From JBLMZI01 sp050258755 (GTDB lineage: Bacteria; Bacillota; Syntrophomonadia; Syntrophomonadales; DTU052): a stretch of 64,000 nucleotides of DNA. The DNA is taken from NCBI GenBank assembly GCA_050258755.1, contig JBLMZI010000001.1, positions 1 to 64,000 of the forward strand, given 5' to 3'. The translations under genes and the position numbers were made by a program. Shown piece by piece: positions 1 through 8,274 of this stretch. Positions within the stretch are counted from its first letter, which is position 1. Each line of letters begins with the position of its first letter. Under the pieces are notes generated by a model. That model ran no database searches. It was not told where the DNA came from and saw only the letters and a program-made list of their open reading frames with translations.

Positions 1-20
1 CCCCTCTGCCATTTCGGTCG

Positions 21-89
21 GTGGCTCACACCTTCATGAGCAGAGTGGCACAGTTTCAGGTGATCGAAAGTGGCTCACTTTTCATGAGC
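21..89. repeat. Tandem imperfect repeats, possible insertion-sequence end
   Basis: Two copies of a motif of the form GTGGCTCAC-(2-3 nt)-TTCATGAGC lie at 21-41 and 70-89. Each contains a small inverted repeat (GCTCA...TGAGC). A related GTGGCACAG stretch lies between them. Multiple short internal repeats near an end are typical of IS21-family elements, so this may be the terminus of an element whose body is left of the window. No transposase is visible here, so the assignment is an inference. Confidence 0.35.
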
Positions 90-210
90 GCTCTGGTAAA
101 CATTCAGGTTGACGATCGCAGTCAGGACCGGTCCCTTGTAGTTGGGAGATGATGAAATTCGAGTGTCAGGCATTCGAACTTCGCGACGCGCACGAAACTC
201 CTTGTGGAAT

Positions 211-303
211 CCCGGTTCCCTGCTTAAGACGCCTGGTTAAAAATGAGACCCGGTAATAGACCGGGTCTCATTTTTAACCAGGCGTCTTAAGCAGGGAACC
301 GGG
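211..303. repeat. 43-bp perfect inverted repeat with 7-nt loop
   Basis: Bases 211-253 are the exact reverse complement of 261-303, separated by the loop TAATAGA (254-260). The loop-proximal part (GAGACCCGG / CCGGGTCTC followed by ATTTTT) resembles an intrinsic terminator, and the arms continue far beyond the usual terminator length. It sits downstream of the minus-strand gene ending at 367, so it could be a bidirectional terminator. A perfect 43-bp arm could also be a mobile-element remnant or an assembly fold-back. Confidence 0.85.
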
Positions 304-321
304 CGCTTGCGGATCGCTTAA

Positions 322-354
322 AAAGCGTCCTACCCAAAAAAGGCAGGACGCTTT
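322..354 (-). terminator. Hairpin terminator of the secreted-protein gene
   Basis: A 10-bp stem (AAAGCGTCCT at 322-331 with AGGACGCTTT at 345-354) lies directly after the stop codon of the minus-strand gene ending at 367. Read on the minus strand, the stem ends in a short T-rich tract. Its position and shape fit an intrinsic terminator. Confidence 0.6.
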
Positions 355-366
355 GAGGCGAAAGGG

Positions 367-1218
367 TTATTGCTGAGGTGCGGCTGGCTGCGGTGCTTCT
401 GCCGGAGCTCCCGGTGAAGGAGTGGGCTCGGCCGATGGGGCATCCGCTGCGGGGGGTGCTTCTTTTCCGACGCCACGCTTGTTTTTTACATTCTTAAGCT
501 GTTTTTTTGCTGCCGTAATTTTAACCGGTGGTTTCTCAGGCTGGACTTGTGACGTATTCTTCAACCGGCCCTGCAGTTTATTCAGCAGGGTTTTAAGATC
601 CCGTTCGGCGGTCTTGTCTTTGCCCTTGACCGCGATCAATTTGGCAACACCGGCCGCGCGTTTGTAAGCACCGAGAACGGCATAAGTCTGCATTGCGTTT
701 CTAAAGACAATGAGCCGAATTGCAGGCTTGATTGCGGGGCGGGATGCGAGCCGAACCAGCTGGTCGGTAAACAAGATAAGTGATTTTTTCGCCTTTGGCG
801 ATTTGTGAAGCTGCGTACGATATGTAATTGCAACGGTACGGGCACGCCGTGCGAGCTTTACAAGAGCGTCCGGATTTGCGGCATTATTTTTCAGGGTAGC
901 GAAGTCTTTTGCTACTCCAGCTTTGGGAATCGCCGCATCCAGATCCTTGGCTGCCTGGACCGCCGCATCAACACTGCCTTGTGCAGGAGCCGGGGTGGCA
1001 TTTGCATCTGACAATGCGATATCTGGTGCAGGAGTCGACGCTTCCACATCGGAAAGGGGAGCCTGGATCATGACTGGTGATGAATCAGCAGGTGCTGGCT
1101 CTGTTGTTACCGCTGATTCTGCCGGGGTGGGCGCGGAATCCTCCGACAAAGCGACTGGGACAGCTAAAAGGGACATAAGAAAAGCAAGGACGAGCATAAG
1201 GGCGAGTTTCTTTTTCAT
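367..1218 (-). CDS. Secreted Ala/Pro-rich protein of unknown function
   Basis: The start is set at the ATG at 1218 because AGGAGGAAGAA lies just upstream and the protein then opens with a signal peptide (MKKKLALMLVLAF... up to about residue 26). A longer reading frame exists but would bury this signal. The 283-aa product has a low-complexity Ala/Pro/Thr stretch after the signal, a basic helical central region (about residues 90-215) and a Pro/Ala-rich tail ending APQPAAPQQ. The family is not recognised. The composition suggests an exported, cell-wall-associated or surface protein. It has its own terminator and is transcribed in the same direction as the kinase gene upstream. Confidence 0.7.
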   Translation of the reverse strand: MKKKLALMLVLAFLMSLLAVPVALSEDSAPTPAESAVTTEPAPADSSPVMIQAPLSDVEASTPAPDIALSDANATPAPAQGSVDAAVQAAKDLDAAIPKAGVAKDFATLKNNAANPDALVKLARRARTVAITYRTQLHKSPKAKKSLILFTDQLVRLASRPAIKPAIRLIVFRNAMQTYAVLGAYKRAAGVAKLIAVKGKDKTAERDLKTLLNKLQGRLKNTSQVQPEKPPVKITAAKKQLKNVKNKRGVGKEAPPAADAPSAEPTPSPGAPAEAPQPAAPQQ

Positions 1219-1354
1219 CAAATTCTTCCTCCTTCGACCACTTGTGCTGAAATTGAAGAGAAGAGAAATAGCGGATACCCGAAGCGGATAGATGCCATTC
1301 CGATTGTCAAAACATTCGCGGAAAAGCACGGGTTCTCCTTCTACAGAAGCGGAA

Positions 1355-3835
1355 TTAACAAACGAACCTTGCATCCCTTGTTTCCAGGACCTGTGATAAG
1401 GTATCACTTAATTCCTTTAAGTCATACGGTTTGGGTACGATGCCGCGGAAACCCCATTCCCGGAATTCAGACATAACCGCTTCATCATAGTAGCCGCTGC
1501 TAATGACAGCCAGGGTATTGGGGTCCAAGCGCAGGAGGTGCTGCATTGTTTCTATGCCGCCCATACCGCCCGGGACAGTCAAATCCAGCATAATTAGATC
1601 GTAGGCCTGGCCGGAGTGCAATGACTTCTGGTAGGAATCAATCGCGTCGCGGCCATCAAGAACATGGTCTGCTTCAAAACCGATCGATCGCAGCATTTTG
1701 ACGACCGTACGCCCGACTTCTTTATCGTCATCCATGACAAGAATTCGGCCATGGCCGGACATAATGGTTTCGGCATCCGGTTTCTGATCGGGCACGGAAT
1801 ACGTGCAGGCAGGAAGATAAAGATGGAAAGTCGTGCCGACACGCCAAAGCGAATCCACCGATATGCAGCCATTGTGATTCCGAATGATGGAGTAAGCCGT
1901 TGCCAGGCCCAGACCGCTGCCCGTGGCTTTGGTTGTATAGTAAGGGTCAAAGATTCGGGGAAGGTGTTCTTCGGGAATGCCCATCCCCTCGTCCTGAATG
2001 GAAACATGGATATAATGGCCATTGCTGAGCTGGGGCAGACCACCGCCCGGTTCATTTTCCATATTCTCAGCCGTGATCCAAACAGTACCCCCATTGGGCA
2101 TAGCCTGAATGGCATTGATGACAAGATTGTTGATCACCTGGTTGATCTGGCCTTCGTCGACCTCGACCGGCCAGAGATTGCTGGCAAATCGTTTGACACA
2201 GCGGACGTTCGAACCGCTTAAGGAAAAACTGAGCGAGCTCTCCAACAGGTCGGTCAGGGAGAGCGTCTTTTTGATGGGAGCTCCTCCCCGGGCAAACGTC
2301 AGCAGCTGCTGCGTGAGCCGTTTAGCCTGAACAACAGCTTTCTGGATTTCCTGAAGATAATCGCTGCAGGCCTCGTTCCCCACCTGCAGTCGAATCAGCG
2401 TAATGTTGCCCAAAACCACCATCATCAAGTTATTGAAGTCGTGGGCCAGTCCGCCGGCTAACACACCGAGCGACTCAAGCTTACTTGCTTTCAGCAGTTC
2501 CGCTTCTGTCTTTTTCTTTTCGGTAATATCCCGGATTGCAAGGACCGCACCTTCCAGGATTCCATCCGCGCTTCGAATCGGTGCTCCGCAGATGGAAGCG
2601 ATTCGGCCGCCGCCGTGAGGGAAATTCAAAACACATTCCGGGATTTCCTGCGGTTCACTGGCATAGAGAAAAAGATTGGCCAGTTCTTTAGCGGAGGTAT
2701 TGGGCACCTCAACATGGAACAGGATGTTTTCAAGCGGCTTTCCGATAATTTCAGAAGGGAAAAAGCCCGTTAACCGCTCGGCCATTTCGTTAAAAACAAT
2801 GACCCGACCGCTTAAATCGGTGGCGATCACTGCCTCGCCGATGCTCTTCAGTGTGACCGATAAGCGCTCTTTTTCCGCGGCTAAGGCGTTTTCGATCGCC
2901 TTGCGAAGGGTAATATCACGGCTGCCGAAGATGGTCCCGGATACCCTGCCGTCCGCATCGGTCAGAGGGGTGCTTATGACCTCCAACCAGATATAGGCCC
3001 CGTCTTGATGTTGAAACCGGATTTCGAGCCGCTCCGGAAGCAGGTGCGGCGAACCCGGATTCAAGGCCTTTTCCAAAAGCGAGACTTCCTGCGGGTGGAT
3101 AAAAGAATAGATTGATTGACCGGTCAACTGATTCGGATGGTAACCCAGAATACGATAGAAAGATGGGCTGACGTATTCAAAGCATCCGGCCGGGGCGACA
3201 ACGCCAACCATGTCGAGCATATTATCGGTAATGCGCCGGAGTCGGGTTTCGCTGGAACTAAGCTGTTCCGCGGCGCTTTTCGTTTCGGTCTGATACTTTT
3301 GGTCAAGGTCGTGCATCGTCGATGAAAACCACGCGACTAAAAGAATGATGCTGATTAATAAAAAGTTATCGGCAACGGATTGTGCGAGATCGAAGGGTTC
3401 CACATGGATCAGATCGTAAACCAGCAATAAAAGGGTGGACGCAAAGCCGGTAACGTAGGAAGAAAATTTTCCTTTAAGAGAGCCTACGATGATAACCGGA
3501 AGAAGAATGATCGCTTTGACATAGGAAAGATGATCCCCGAAGTAAAAAAGAATCATGATCGAGACCAGAACCGGAAAACCGACATAAAGGTATTCTGCGA
3601 CCGAGAACCGGCTTTCCGTGAGATAGCCGCGCTTATTTAGTAAATAAATTAAGCCCGCTTCCAGCAGTAGAATACTCCAGATTCCGAATAGATAAATAAG
3701 AAACCGGGGGTAGTAGTTATTCTGGTTAAACCCTTGATTCTGCATGACAACCGCCAGGAAAATAAACGTGCAGGCGATATGCGTTGTCACAATATGCTCA
3801 TAGTCGAATTTGGAACGCCTGGTGCCCAGATCCAA
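1355..3835 (-). CDS. PAS-containing hybrid sensor histidine kinase
   Basis: This is a membrane-bound hybrid kinase of about 826 aa. From the N-terminus it has about six membrane segments (to about residue 175), two PAS domains (about 200-315 and 325-440), a HisKA domain with the phospho-acceptor motif GGLAHDFNN (His about 465), an HATPase domain with N-box NNLVINAIQAMP and G-boxes DEGMGIP and GSGLGLA, and a C-terminal receiver with an intact phospho-acceptor (IMLDLTVP, Asp about 751). The start is taken as TTG at 3835, preceded by GAGGTGA. The GTG at 3883 would be frame-compatible but lies inside a strong hairpin and lacks a good ribosome site. It lies downstream of the agr-like genes and may sense their peptide, but the N-terminal region is not a classical AgrC, so the partnership is an inference. 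Confidence 0.85.
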   Translation of the reverse strand: MDLGTRRSKFDYEHIVTTHIACTFIFLAVVMQNQGFNQNNYYPRFLIYLFGIWSILLLEAGLIYLLNKRGYLTESRFSVAEYLYVGFPVLVSIMILFYFGDHLSYVKAIILLPVIIVGSLKGKFSSYVTGFASTLLLLVYDLIHVEPFDLAQSVADNFLLISIILLVAWFSSTMHDLDQKYQTETKSAAEQLSSSETRLRRITDNMLDMVGVVAPAGCFEYVSPSFYRILGYHPNQLTGQSIYSFIHPQEVSLLEKALNPGSPHLLPERLEIRFQHQDGAYIWLEVISTPLTDADGRVSGTIFGSRDITLRKAIENALAAEKERLSVTLKSIGEAVIATDLSGRVIVFNEMAERLTGFFPSEIIGKPLENILFHVEVPNTSAKELANLFLYASEPQEIPECVLNFPHGGGRIASICGAPIRSADGILEGAVLAIRDITEKKKTEAELLKASKLESLGVLAGGLAHDFNNLMMVVLGNITLIRLQVGNEACSDYLQEIQKAVVQAKRLTQQLLTFARGGAPIKKTLSLTDLLESSLSFSLSGSNVRCVKRFASNLWPVEVDEGQINQVINNLVINAIQAMPNGGTVWITAENMENEPGGGLPQLSNGHYIHVSIQDEGMGIPEEHLPRIFDPYYTTKATGSGLGLATAYSIIRNHNGCISVDSLWRVGTTFHLYLPACTYSVPDQKPDAETIMSGHGRILVMDDDKEVGRTVVKMLRSIGFEADHVLDGRDAIDSYQKSLHSGQAYDLIMLDLTVPGGMGGIETMQHLLRLDPNTLAVISSGYYDEAVMSEFREWGFRGIVPKPYDLKELSDTLSQVLETRDARFVC

Positions 3836-3856
3836 TTCTCTCACCTCAAAAATATT

Positions 3857-3897
3857 ATCTCTAAAAAAGGGTGAAAATGGCACCCTTTTTTAGAGAT
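3857..3897. terminator. Bidirectional hairpin terminator between agrD and the kinase gene
   Basis: A perfect 17-bp stem (3857-3873 with 3881-3897) has A6 in one arm and T6 in the other around the loop AAAATGG. On the minus strand it follows agrD and precedes the kinase, so it should end or attenuate agr transcription. It overlaps the longest possible kinase start codon, which argues for the downstream TTG start. Confidence 0.75.
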
Positions 3898-3917
3898 CAA
3901 GGTAAATCAAGCATCAA

Positions 3918-4058
3918 TTATCTTTGAAGCGAATTAGGAACTCTGGGCTGATAATGACCAATGCCGCAAGCGGATGCCGACGATGCGGCAACAGTGGCGA
4001 GCACGGCCAGAGCGGACATAAGGCCGACCAGCATTTTGGCGCGCAGTTTGTTCATCAT
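3918..4058 (-). CDS. agrD: AgrD-type cyclic autoinducer peptide precursor
   Basis: This 46-aa ORF has the three-part AgrD layout: an amphipathic, hydrophobic leader (MMNKLRAKMLVGLMSALAVL), a short Ala/Ser-rich spacer, and the signal core SACGIGHY with a single Cys at residue 31, followed by the recognition tail QPRVPNSLQR. Clostridial AgrD peptides have the same Cys-x3/4-aromatic-QPxxP arrangement. AgrB would cleave the tail and close a thiolactone on Cys31. The ATG at 4058 follows AAGGAGGTGA, which overlaps the end of agrB, so the two are translationally linked. The predicted mature ring would begin at Cys31 and contain about five residues; its exact end is not certain. Confidence 0.88.
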   Translation of the reverse strand: MMNKLRAKMLVGLMSALAVLATVAASSASACGIGHYQPRVPNSLQR

Positions 4059-4062
4059 AGTT

Positions 4063-4689
4063 TCACCTCCTTGGTATCGAAATCGCATCAATTACAACAA
4101 ACAGCCACTTTCCGGGCGGAAGCAGGACAAATCCCGCCCAGAAAACAGCCAGTCCTGCACAAAGCATTTCTTCGACGGCAAACCCCGGGAAGAAAGATTT
4201 CATCATGACCAGGAGCAGTGAGACCGCCGCCAGGACGAAAAACGACAACTTGCGCAGCAAAAGCCGGCGTCGTGTAGATATGATCGGTGCGCTCGGGGTA
4301 TCAACCGGCGCGCAGCGCAGCAGACAAAAGAAGGTCCACGTCATGGCCGCGATCACAAACACATCGGCAAAAAACGGCCCGAGAACAGTCATTTGACGGG
4401 CCAGCAATGCCAAGACTGGGAAGAGCAGGGCCGTAAAAACGGCGCAGCGCCATGGTGAATCACTGTGATAGCCGCCGGCTACGAAACGAAGCGGTGCGAC
4501 CACAGCTGCCGCTATCAGCGTTCCGCTTAAGACCCCGAAGGCATAACCGGCCAAGCTGATCAAAACCACATTGAGTAGAATGATCCCAAGAACTTCGAGG
4601 GCAAAAGCCGCGATTTCAGCTTTCTCCCGGGTCGTTTCCGCTTTTACGTAAATGTACTCGGTCAGTGCTTCGTTAAGACTGGTGCTCAT
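4063..4689 (-). CDS. agrB: AgrB-like membrane peptidase for autoinducer processing
   Basis: This is a 208-aa polytopic membrane protein of the accessory gene regulator B family. The sequence GGYHSDSPWRC carries His75 and Cys82 with the seven-residue spacing of the catalytic His/Cys pair in AgrB. Around it are about five to six membrane segments, which fits the family length of about 190-210 aa. It would cleave the AgrD precursor encoded immediately downstream. The start overlaps the end of the preceding membrane-protein gene by 17 bp, so the three genes form a tight operon. Confidence 0.9.
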   Translation of the reverse strand: MSTSLNEALTEYIYVKAETTREKAEIAAFALEVLGIILLNVVLISLAGYAFGVLSGTLIAAAVVAPLRFVAGGYHSDSPWRCAVFTALLFPVLALLARQMTVLGPFFADVFVIAAMTWTFFCLLRCAPVDTPSAPIISTRRRLLLRKLSFFVLAAVSLLLVMMKSFFPGFAVEEMLCAGLAVFWAGFVLLPPGKWLFVVIDAISIPRR

Positions 4690-5212
4690 GCGTTAGGTTC
4701 TCCTTTGGCTTGATGATCTGTGGGCTGAAGATGCCCAGTATTAGAAAGAAGATTGCCTGCGGCATTCCGATCATTGCCCAGCGGAATGCATCCAGTGAGG
4801 CAGTATTGGGGTCGATTTGGAGTACCCGATAAATAACGAGTCCAAAAGCATACTCGCTGGCAAGCAATATGACCCAGCCGCTGATAGTGGACAGCAGGGC
4901 ATTGAGACTGGAGACCTGGTGGAAACGGATTAAGTAAAGAATTATGATCAGCATTGCGGCAAGGGTATGAACGCCCCAAAGAACGCCGCTTGCCCGGATA
5001 ACGAAAATCGTAAGACAGAGTATGATGCCAAGTATTATGGCATTGCTCCAACGGACGCTCGTGCGGGCCAGCACGCAACAGACGGCAATGACCCCGGTCA
5101 TTTCAGGAATTCCTTGAACGAAGAACCAGAGCTGATCCGGGGTAAACGACTTTCCGAAAAAATGGATCAACGTCTGTATTGCACCCAAATGGGCTTGTGC
5201 AAAAGTGTTCAT
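4673..5212 (-). CDS. Six-helix membrane protein, AgrC sensor-like without kinase
   Basis: This 179-aa protein is almost entirely made of hydrophobic helices (about six) and ends in a short charged tail (KPKENLTHEHQS). The ATG at 5212 follows AAAGGAGCACGG. Its place as first gene of the agrB-agrD operon, and its topology, suggest the membrane-sensing half of an AgrC receptor with no kinase domain. No catalytic motif is visible. It could instead be an autoinducer immunity or export accessory. Its role is inferred from context only. Confidence 0.7.
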   Translation of the reverse strand: MNTFAQAHLGAIQTLIHFFGKSFTPDQLWFFVQGIPEMTGVIAVCCVLARTSVRWSNAIILGIILCLTIFVIRASGVLWGVHTLAAMLIIILYLIRFHQVSSLNALLSTISGWVILLASEYAFGLVIYRVLQIDPNTASLDAFRWAMIGMPQAIFFLILGIFSPQIIKPKENLTHEHQS

Positions 5213-5465
5213 ACTACCGTGCTCCTTTACTACGACGATTGAATCTCAATCGGGGGAAATGAAAAAACTGATTAGACGCCTATAACTTAACCGGGGAAAT
5301 AATTATGATGCTTCCCAACGGGATCGCCCCACTAAATAGACCAACTTGATCCAAAAATACCACATGTAGATTGTGATTAAGCCAGTAGATTCGACCTGTT
5401 CAGCCCCATCTCCTCTCCCAGTAAAAAAGTCGATTTAGTCAAAAAACGACAAGAATATAGTCGAA

Positions 5466-5472
5466 TTCGACA
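5466..5472 (-). promoter_or_regulatory. Spo0A-box-like site (TTCGACA)
   Basis: TTCGACA is the reverse complement of the core Spo0A box TGTCGAA. It lies in the 529-bp gap between the divergent agr-like operon and the decarboxylase gene. A second site in the same gap (5562-5568) strengthens the case. The rest of this gap (5213-5741) shows no convincing gene. Confidence 0.4.
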
Positions 5473-5561
5473 CACGAGTCGTTTCCTTGCACAGTAATGT
5501 TGATCGGAAAAGTGCAAGGATACAGTTTATGGTAATAATAACAGGAGTCAATGTCCACTTT

Positions 5562-5568
5562 TGTCGAA
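5562..5568 (+). promoter_or_regulatory. Spo0A-box-like site (TTTTGTCGAAAA context)
   Basis: The 12 bases at 5559-5570 match the extended 0A box TTTGTCGAAA closely. The site lies about 350 bp upstream of the agr-like operon and 170 bp upstream of the decarboxylase gene, so either could be controlled by Spo0A. Related TTCGACG sequences occur at about 5583 and 5613. Confidence 0.45.
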
Positions 5569-5741
5569 AACATTATAGGTGGTTCGACGAGAATTGATCA
5601 ATTACCGACAGTTTCGACGACTTTCAACCGAAAAAGAGGGTCAAACATAGTCTGAACGCGCATTTCCCCGGAAGGAATCGGAAGTAAAGAGGCGAACCTT
5701 GGATTATTCGATATTTTGCTGGTTTTTCGGAGGGTGGATGT

Positions 5742-7187
5742 GTGAAGACACCGCTATATGATGCCTTGCTTGCCTATCACAGCCGGATGCGGGTTCAGCT
5801 GCATATGCCCGGGCATCACGGTGGAGATGCCTTTGGAGACGCTTATTCACCCCTGGCTGGCACAGGCAAGATTGATATGACAGAAGTCGCCGGCCTGGAC
5901 GACTTGCATTCAGCCACAGGTGTGATCGGCGAATCCATGCATCTTGCGGCCCGGACCTGGAGGGCCGGGGAAAGCCTCTTCCTGGTGAATGGCGCGACAT
6001 CAGGCATTCATACCCTGCTACTGGCGATTGGGGAAAACAAGATTCTGATTCCGCGGAACAGTCACCTGTCAGTTCTCGGCGGGTTGGTTTTATCCGGGGG
6101 AATGCCGGTCAGTCTTCCCTGCATTCAGGATCCCGAGCTCGGGATCGCGCTGGCGGTTGACCCGGAAGCGGTTTGGGAAGCGGTAGACGCGGAGCCGAAT
6201 TTGGCAGCGATGCTGCTGGTCAGTCCCGCCTATTTCGGAACGGTCGGCGATACTTCTGAGATTGCTTCCATCCTTCATGCGCGAAACATTCCACTTCTGG
6301 TCGACGAAGCCCACGGCGCTCATTTCGCTTTTCACCCCGAAGCGCCGGAGCAGGCTTTGGATGCGGGTGCGGATGCGGTTGTGCACGGGCTGCATAAGAC
6401 GCTCCCAGTGCTGACGCAGGCAGGGATGCTTCACTTGTCCAATAACGCGGAACGGCTCGACCCGGTCCGGGTCCGTGCGGTGCACCGCCTGTTAACCACC
6501 ACCAGCCCTTCCTATCCATTAATGGCATCGATTGATGTCGGACGTGCCCTGATGGAGGAATCTGGTGAGGAATTGCTGGATGCCGCCTTTTCGCACAGTC
6601 GGCGTTTCAAACGGGAAATGAACGAAAGGCCCGGCAGTCGGTGCCGGGTTTGTGAATTTGGGAATGTACCGGGAGTGGTCGGGGTTGATCCGTTGAAAAT
6701 TGTATTGGATTGCCGTGATATCGGATTCAGCGGGATCGACTTGGCGGCGGCACTTTCCGATCGGTTTGGGATCGAGGTCGAACTGGCGGCGCGGGATTAT
6801 CTGCTAGCCATGTTTTCGCCCTTCAGCCCGCAGGAAGATTGGGAACGGCTTGGGAAAGCACTGGACAGAGTCATCGTGGAGCCATCACATTCGAAGCGGC
6901 AGCCGCCGGTGCAATTGCCGCCCATTCCAAAGCAAGTGGTTACGCCGCGCCGGGCTTTCCTGGGAAGCGCTAAAACTGTTATGATAGAAGAGTCTGTAAA
7001 CAGGGTCTCCTGCGAAATCGTAGCGGCTTATCCGCCAGGAATTCCATGTCTGATTCCGGGTGAAGCGATTACTGCGGAAATCGTTGATTACCTGAAAGAA
7101 TTACGGGACCGGCGAACGCCGGTCCATGGTCCTGCGGACCGGACGCTTCGTTCGATCCGGGTCCTGGACGGCGCACCGCTTGAATAG
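5742..7187 (+). CDS. Orn/Lys/Arg decarboxylase family PLP enzyme (YaaO-like)
   Basis: This 481-aa protein belongs to the fold-type I PLP-dependent Orn/Lys/Arg decarboxylases. Visible features are the N-terminal MPGHHGG substrate loop, NGATSGIH phosphate-binding region (about residue 84), VDEAHGAH (Asp188) and the PLP-lysine motif HGLHKTLPV (Lys219). The C-terminal third is the family's small domain. The length fits the short Gram-positive YaaO type, which lacks the N-terminal wing of the E. coli enzymes. The likely reaction is decarboxylation of arginine or lysine to agmatine or cadaverine; the substrate cannot be read from the sequence. The start is a GTG behind GGAGGGTGG. It heads a run of genes in the B. 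subtilis yaaO-tmk order. Confidence 0.9.
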   Translation: MKTPLYDALLAYHSRMRVQLHMPGHHGGDAFGDAYSPLAGTGKIDMTEVAGLDDLHSATGVIGESMHLAARTWRAGESLFLVNGATSGIHTLLLAIGENKILIPRNSHLSVLGGLVLSGGMPVSLPCIQDPELGIALAVDPEAVWEAVDAEPNLAAMLLVSPAYFGTVGDTSEIASILHARNIPLLVDEAHGAHFAFHPEAPEQALDAGADAVVHGLHKTLPVLTQAGMLHLSNNAERLDPVRVRAVHRLLTTTSPSYPLMASIDVGRALMEESGEELLDAAFSHSRRFKREMNERPGSRCRVCEFGNVPGVVGVDPLKIVLDCRDIGFSGIDLAAALSDRFGIEVELAARDYLLAMFSPFSPQEDWERLGKALDRVIVEPSHSKRQPPVQLPPIPKQVVTPRRAFLGSAKTVMIEESVNRVSCEIVAAYPPGIPCLIPGEAITAEIVDYLKELRDRRTPVHGPADRTLRSIRVLDGAPLE

Positions 7188-7203
7188 AAAGTGATGAACC
7201 GAA

Positions 7204-7833
7204 ATGGGTTTGCTGATTACCTTTGAAGGAATCGATGGGGTTGGGAAGACCACCCAAATGCAGCGGCTGTCTGCTGAACTTTTGCGGCACGGCGTGGATG
7301 TGCTTGCTTTACGCGAGCCGGGCGGCAATGAGGTTTCCGAACGAATCCGCGAGGTGCTGCTTGATACCCGCAATCACGGAATATTGCCGGTAACCGAGGC
7401 TTTTTTATACGCTTCGGCGCGGGCCCAACTGGTGGCCCAGGTGCTTAAACCCGCCCTGGATGCCGGTAAGGTGGTGCTAATGGACCGATTTGTGGATTCC
7501 ACGATTGCGTATCAGGGATACGGCCGCGGCCTGTCGATTGCTTTTTTGAACGAATTGAACAGTTTAGCGACCGGGGGACTTACCCCGGATTTAACCATCC
7601 TGCTTGACATGGACCCGGCAGCGGCGGTCCGCCGCTCGGAGGGGACGGTGCCTGACCGGATTGAGCGGGAAGGGGTGCTGTTTCTGGAACGGGTTCGGAC
7701 GGGCTATCTTGAACTCGCGAAATCCAATGCGCGATTCCGGCAAATTGATGCCGCGGAAGACGCGGATGCCGTTTATACAAGGCTGTCATCCTTTGTGTTC
7801 GAACGGCTGGAGGCAAACGATGGTCAGAATTAA
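7204..7833 (+). CDS. tmk: Thymidylate kinase
   Basis: The 209-aa product phosphorylates dTMP to dTDP. The P-loop FEGIDGVGKTT (residues 7-17) and the LREPGGNEVSERIR dTMP-binding segment are both present, followed by DRFVDSTIAYQGYGRG and a lid region rich in Arg. The length is normal for the family. It follows the decarboxylase by 16 bp and overlaps the next gene by 14 bp, as part of the replication-related cluster. Confidence 0.96.
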   Translation: MGLLITFEGIDGVGKTTQMQRLSAELLRHGVDVLALREPGGNEVSERIREVLLDTRNHGILPVTEAFLYASARAQLVAQVLKPALDAGKVVLMDRFVDSTIAYQGYGRGLSIAFLNELNSLATGGLTPDLTILLDMDPAAAVRRSEGTVPDRIEREGVLFLERVRTGYLELAKSNARFRQIDAAEDADAVYTRLSSFVFERLEANDGQN

Positions 7834-8272
7834 TCGGGATGGAAAACCGGCGAGCGAATTCCGGCGGGCTGAACGGGGAGACGTTCGAAGCATAGCAGCC
7901 GGGTCCAAAAGCGAATTCAACCGGGAGCTCACCGATCGCGATGAGCACCAGTCGCGGATGCGGATGGCCGAACTGATTGGTGAGATTGAGAAGCTGACCG
8001 AAAGGCTCGGGAAATCATTCGACATCAATGACTTGATGAAATACAAGCGCCTGGTTCAGGGTTTTCTTAAAGAGGCAACCTCCCTGGCGTTTTCGCTGCA
8101 GAAGGACAGTTCATTTCACCGCCGCGGGCGTGCGATCATGCTTTCCGTGCGCACGGTGAATCAGGACGTCGAAGCCTTGATCAGCGATTTTACGAACAAA
8201 AAACGGGAGCCGACCGAAATCCTTGAATCGATGGACAAGATTCGCGGGATGCTCCTTGATATGCTGGTATAA
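7820..8272 (+). CDS. yaaR: YaaR-family protein (DUF327)
   Basis: The start at ATG 7820 has GGAGG nine bases upstream; a longer frame exists but lies in the tmk coding sequence. The 150-aa protein is mainly helical and charged, with the conserved segment FDINDLMKYKRLVQGFLKEA typical of the YaaR family and a C-terminal RTVNQDVEALISDFTNKKREPTEILESMDKI-type helix (given here only in outline). The function is unknown in all relatives. Its position between tmk and holB matches B. subtilis, except that yaaQ is missing here. Confidence 0.88.
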   Translation: MVRINRDGKPASEFRRAERGDVRSIAAGSKSEFNRELTDRDEHQSRMRMAELIGEIEKLTERLGKSFDINDLMKYKRLVQGFLKEATSLAFSLQKDSSFHRRGRAIMLSVRTVNQDVEALISDFTNKKREPTEILESMDKIRGMLLDMLV

Positions 8273-8274
8273 CG

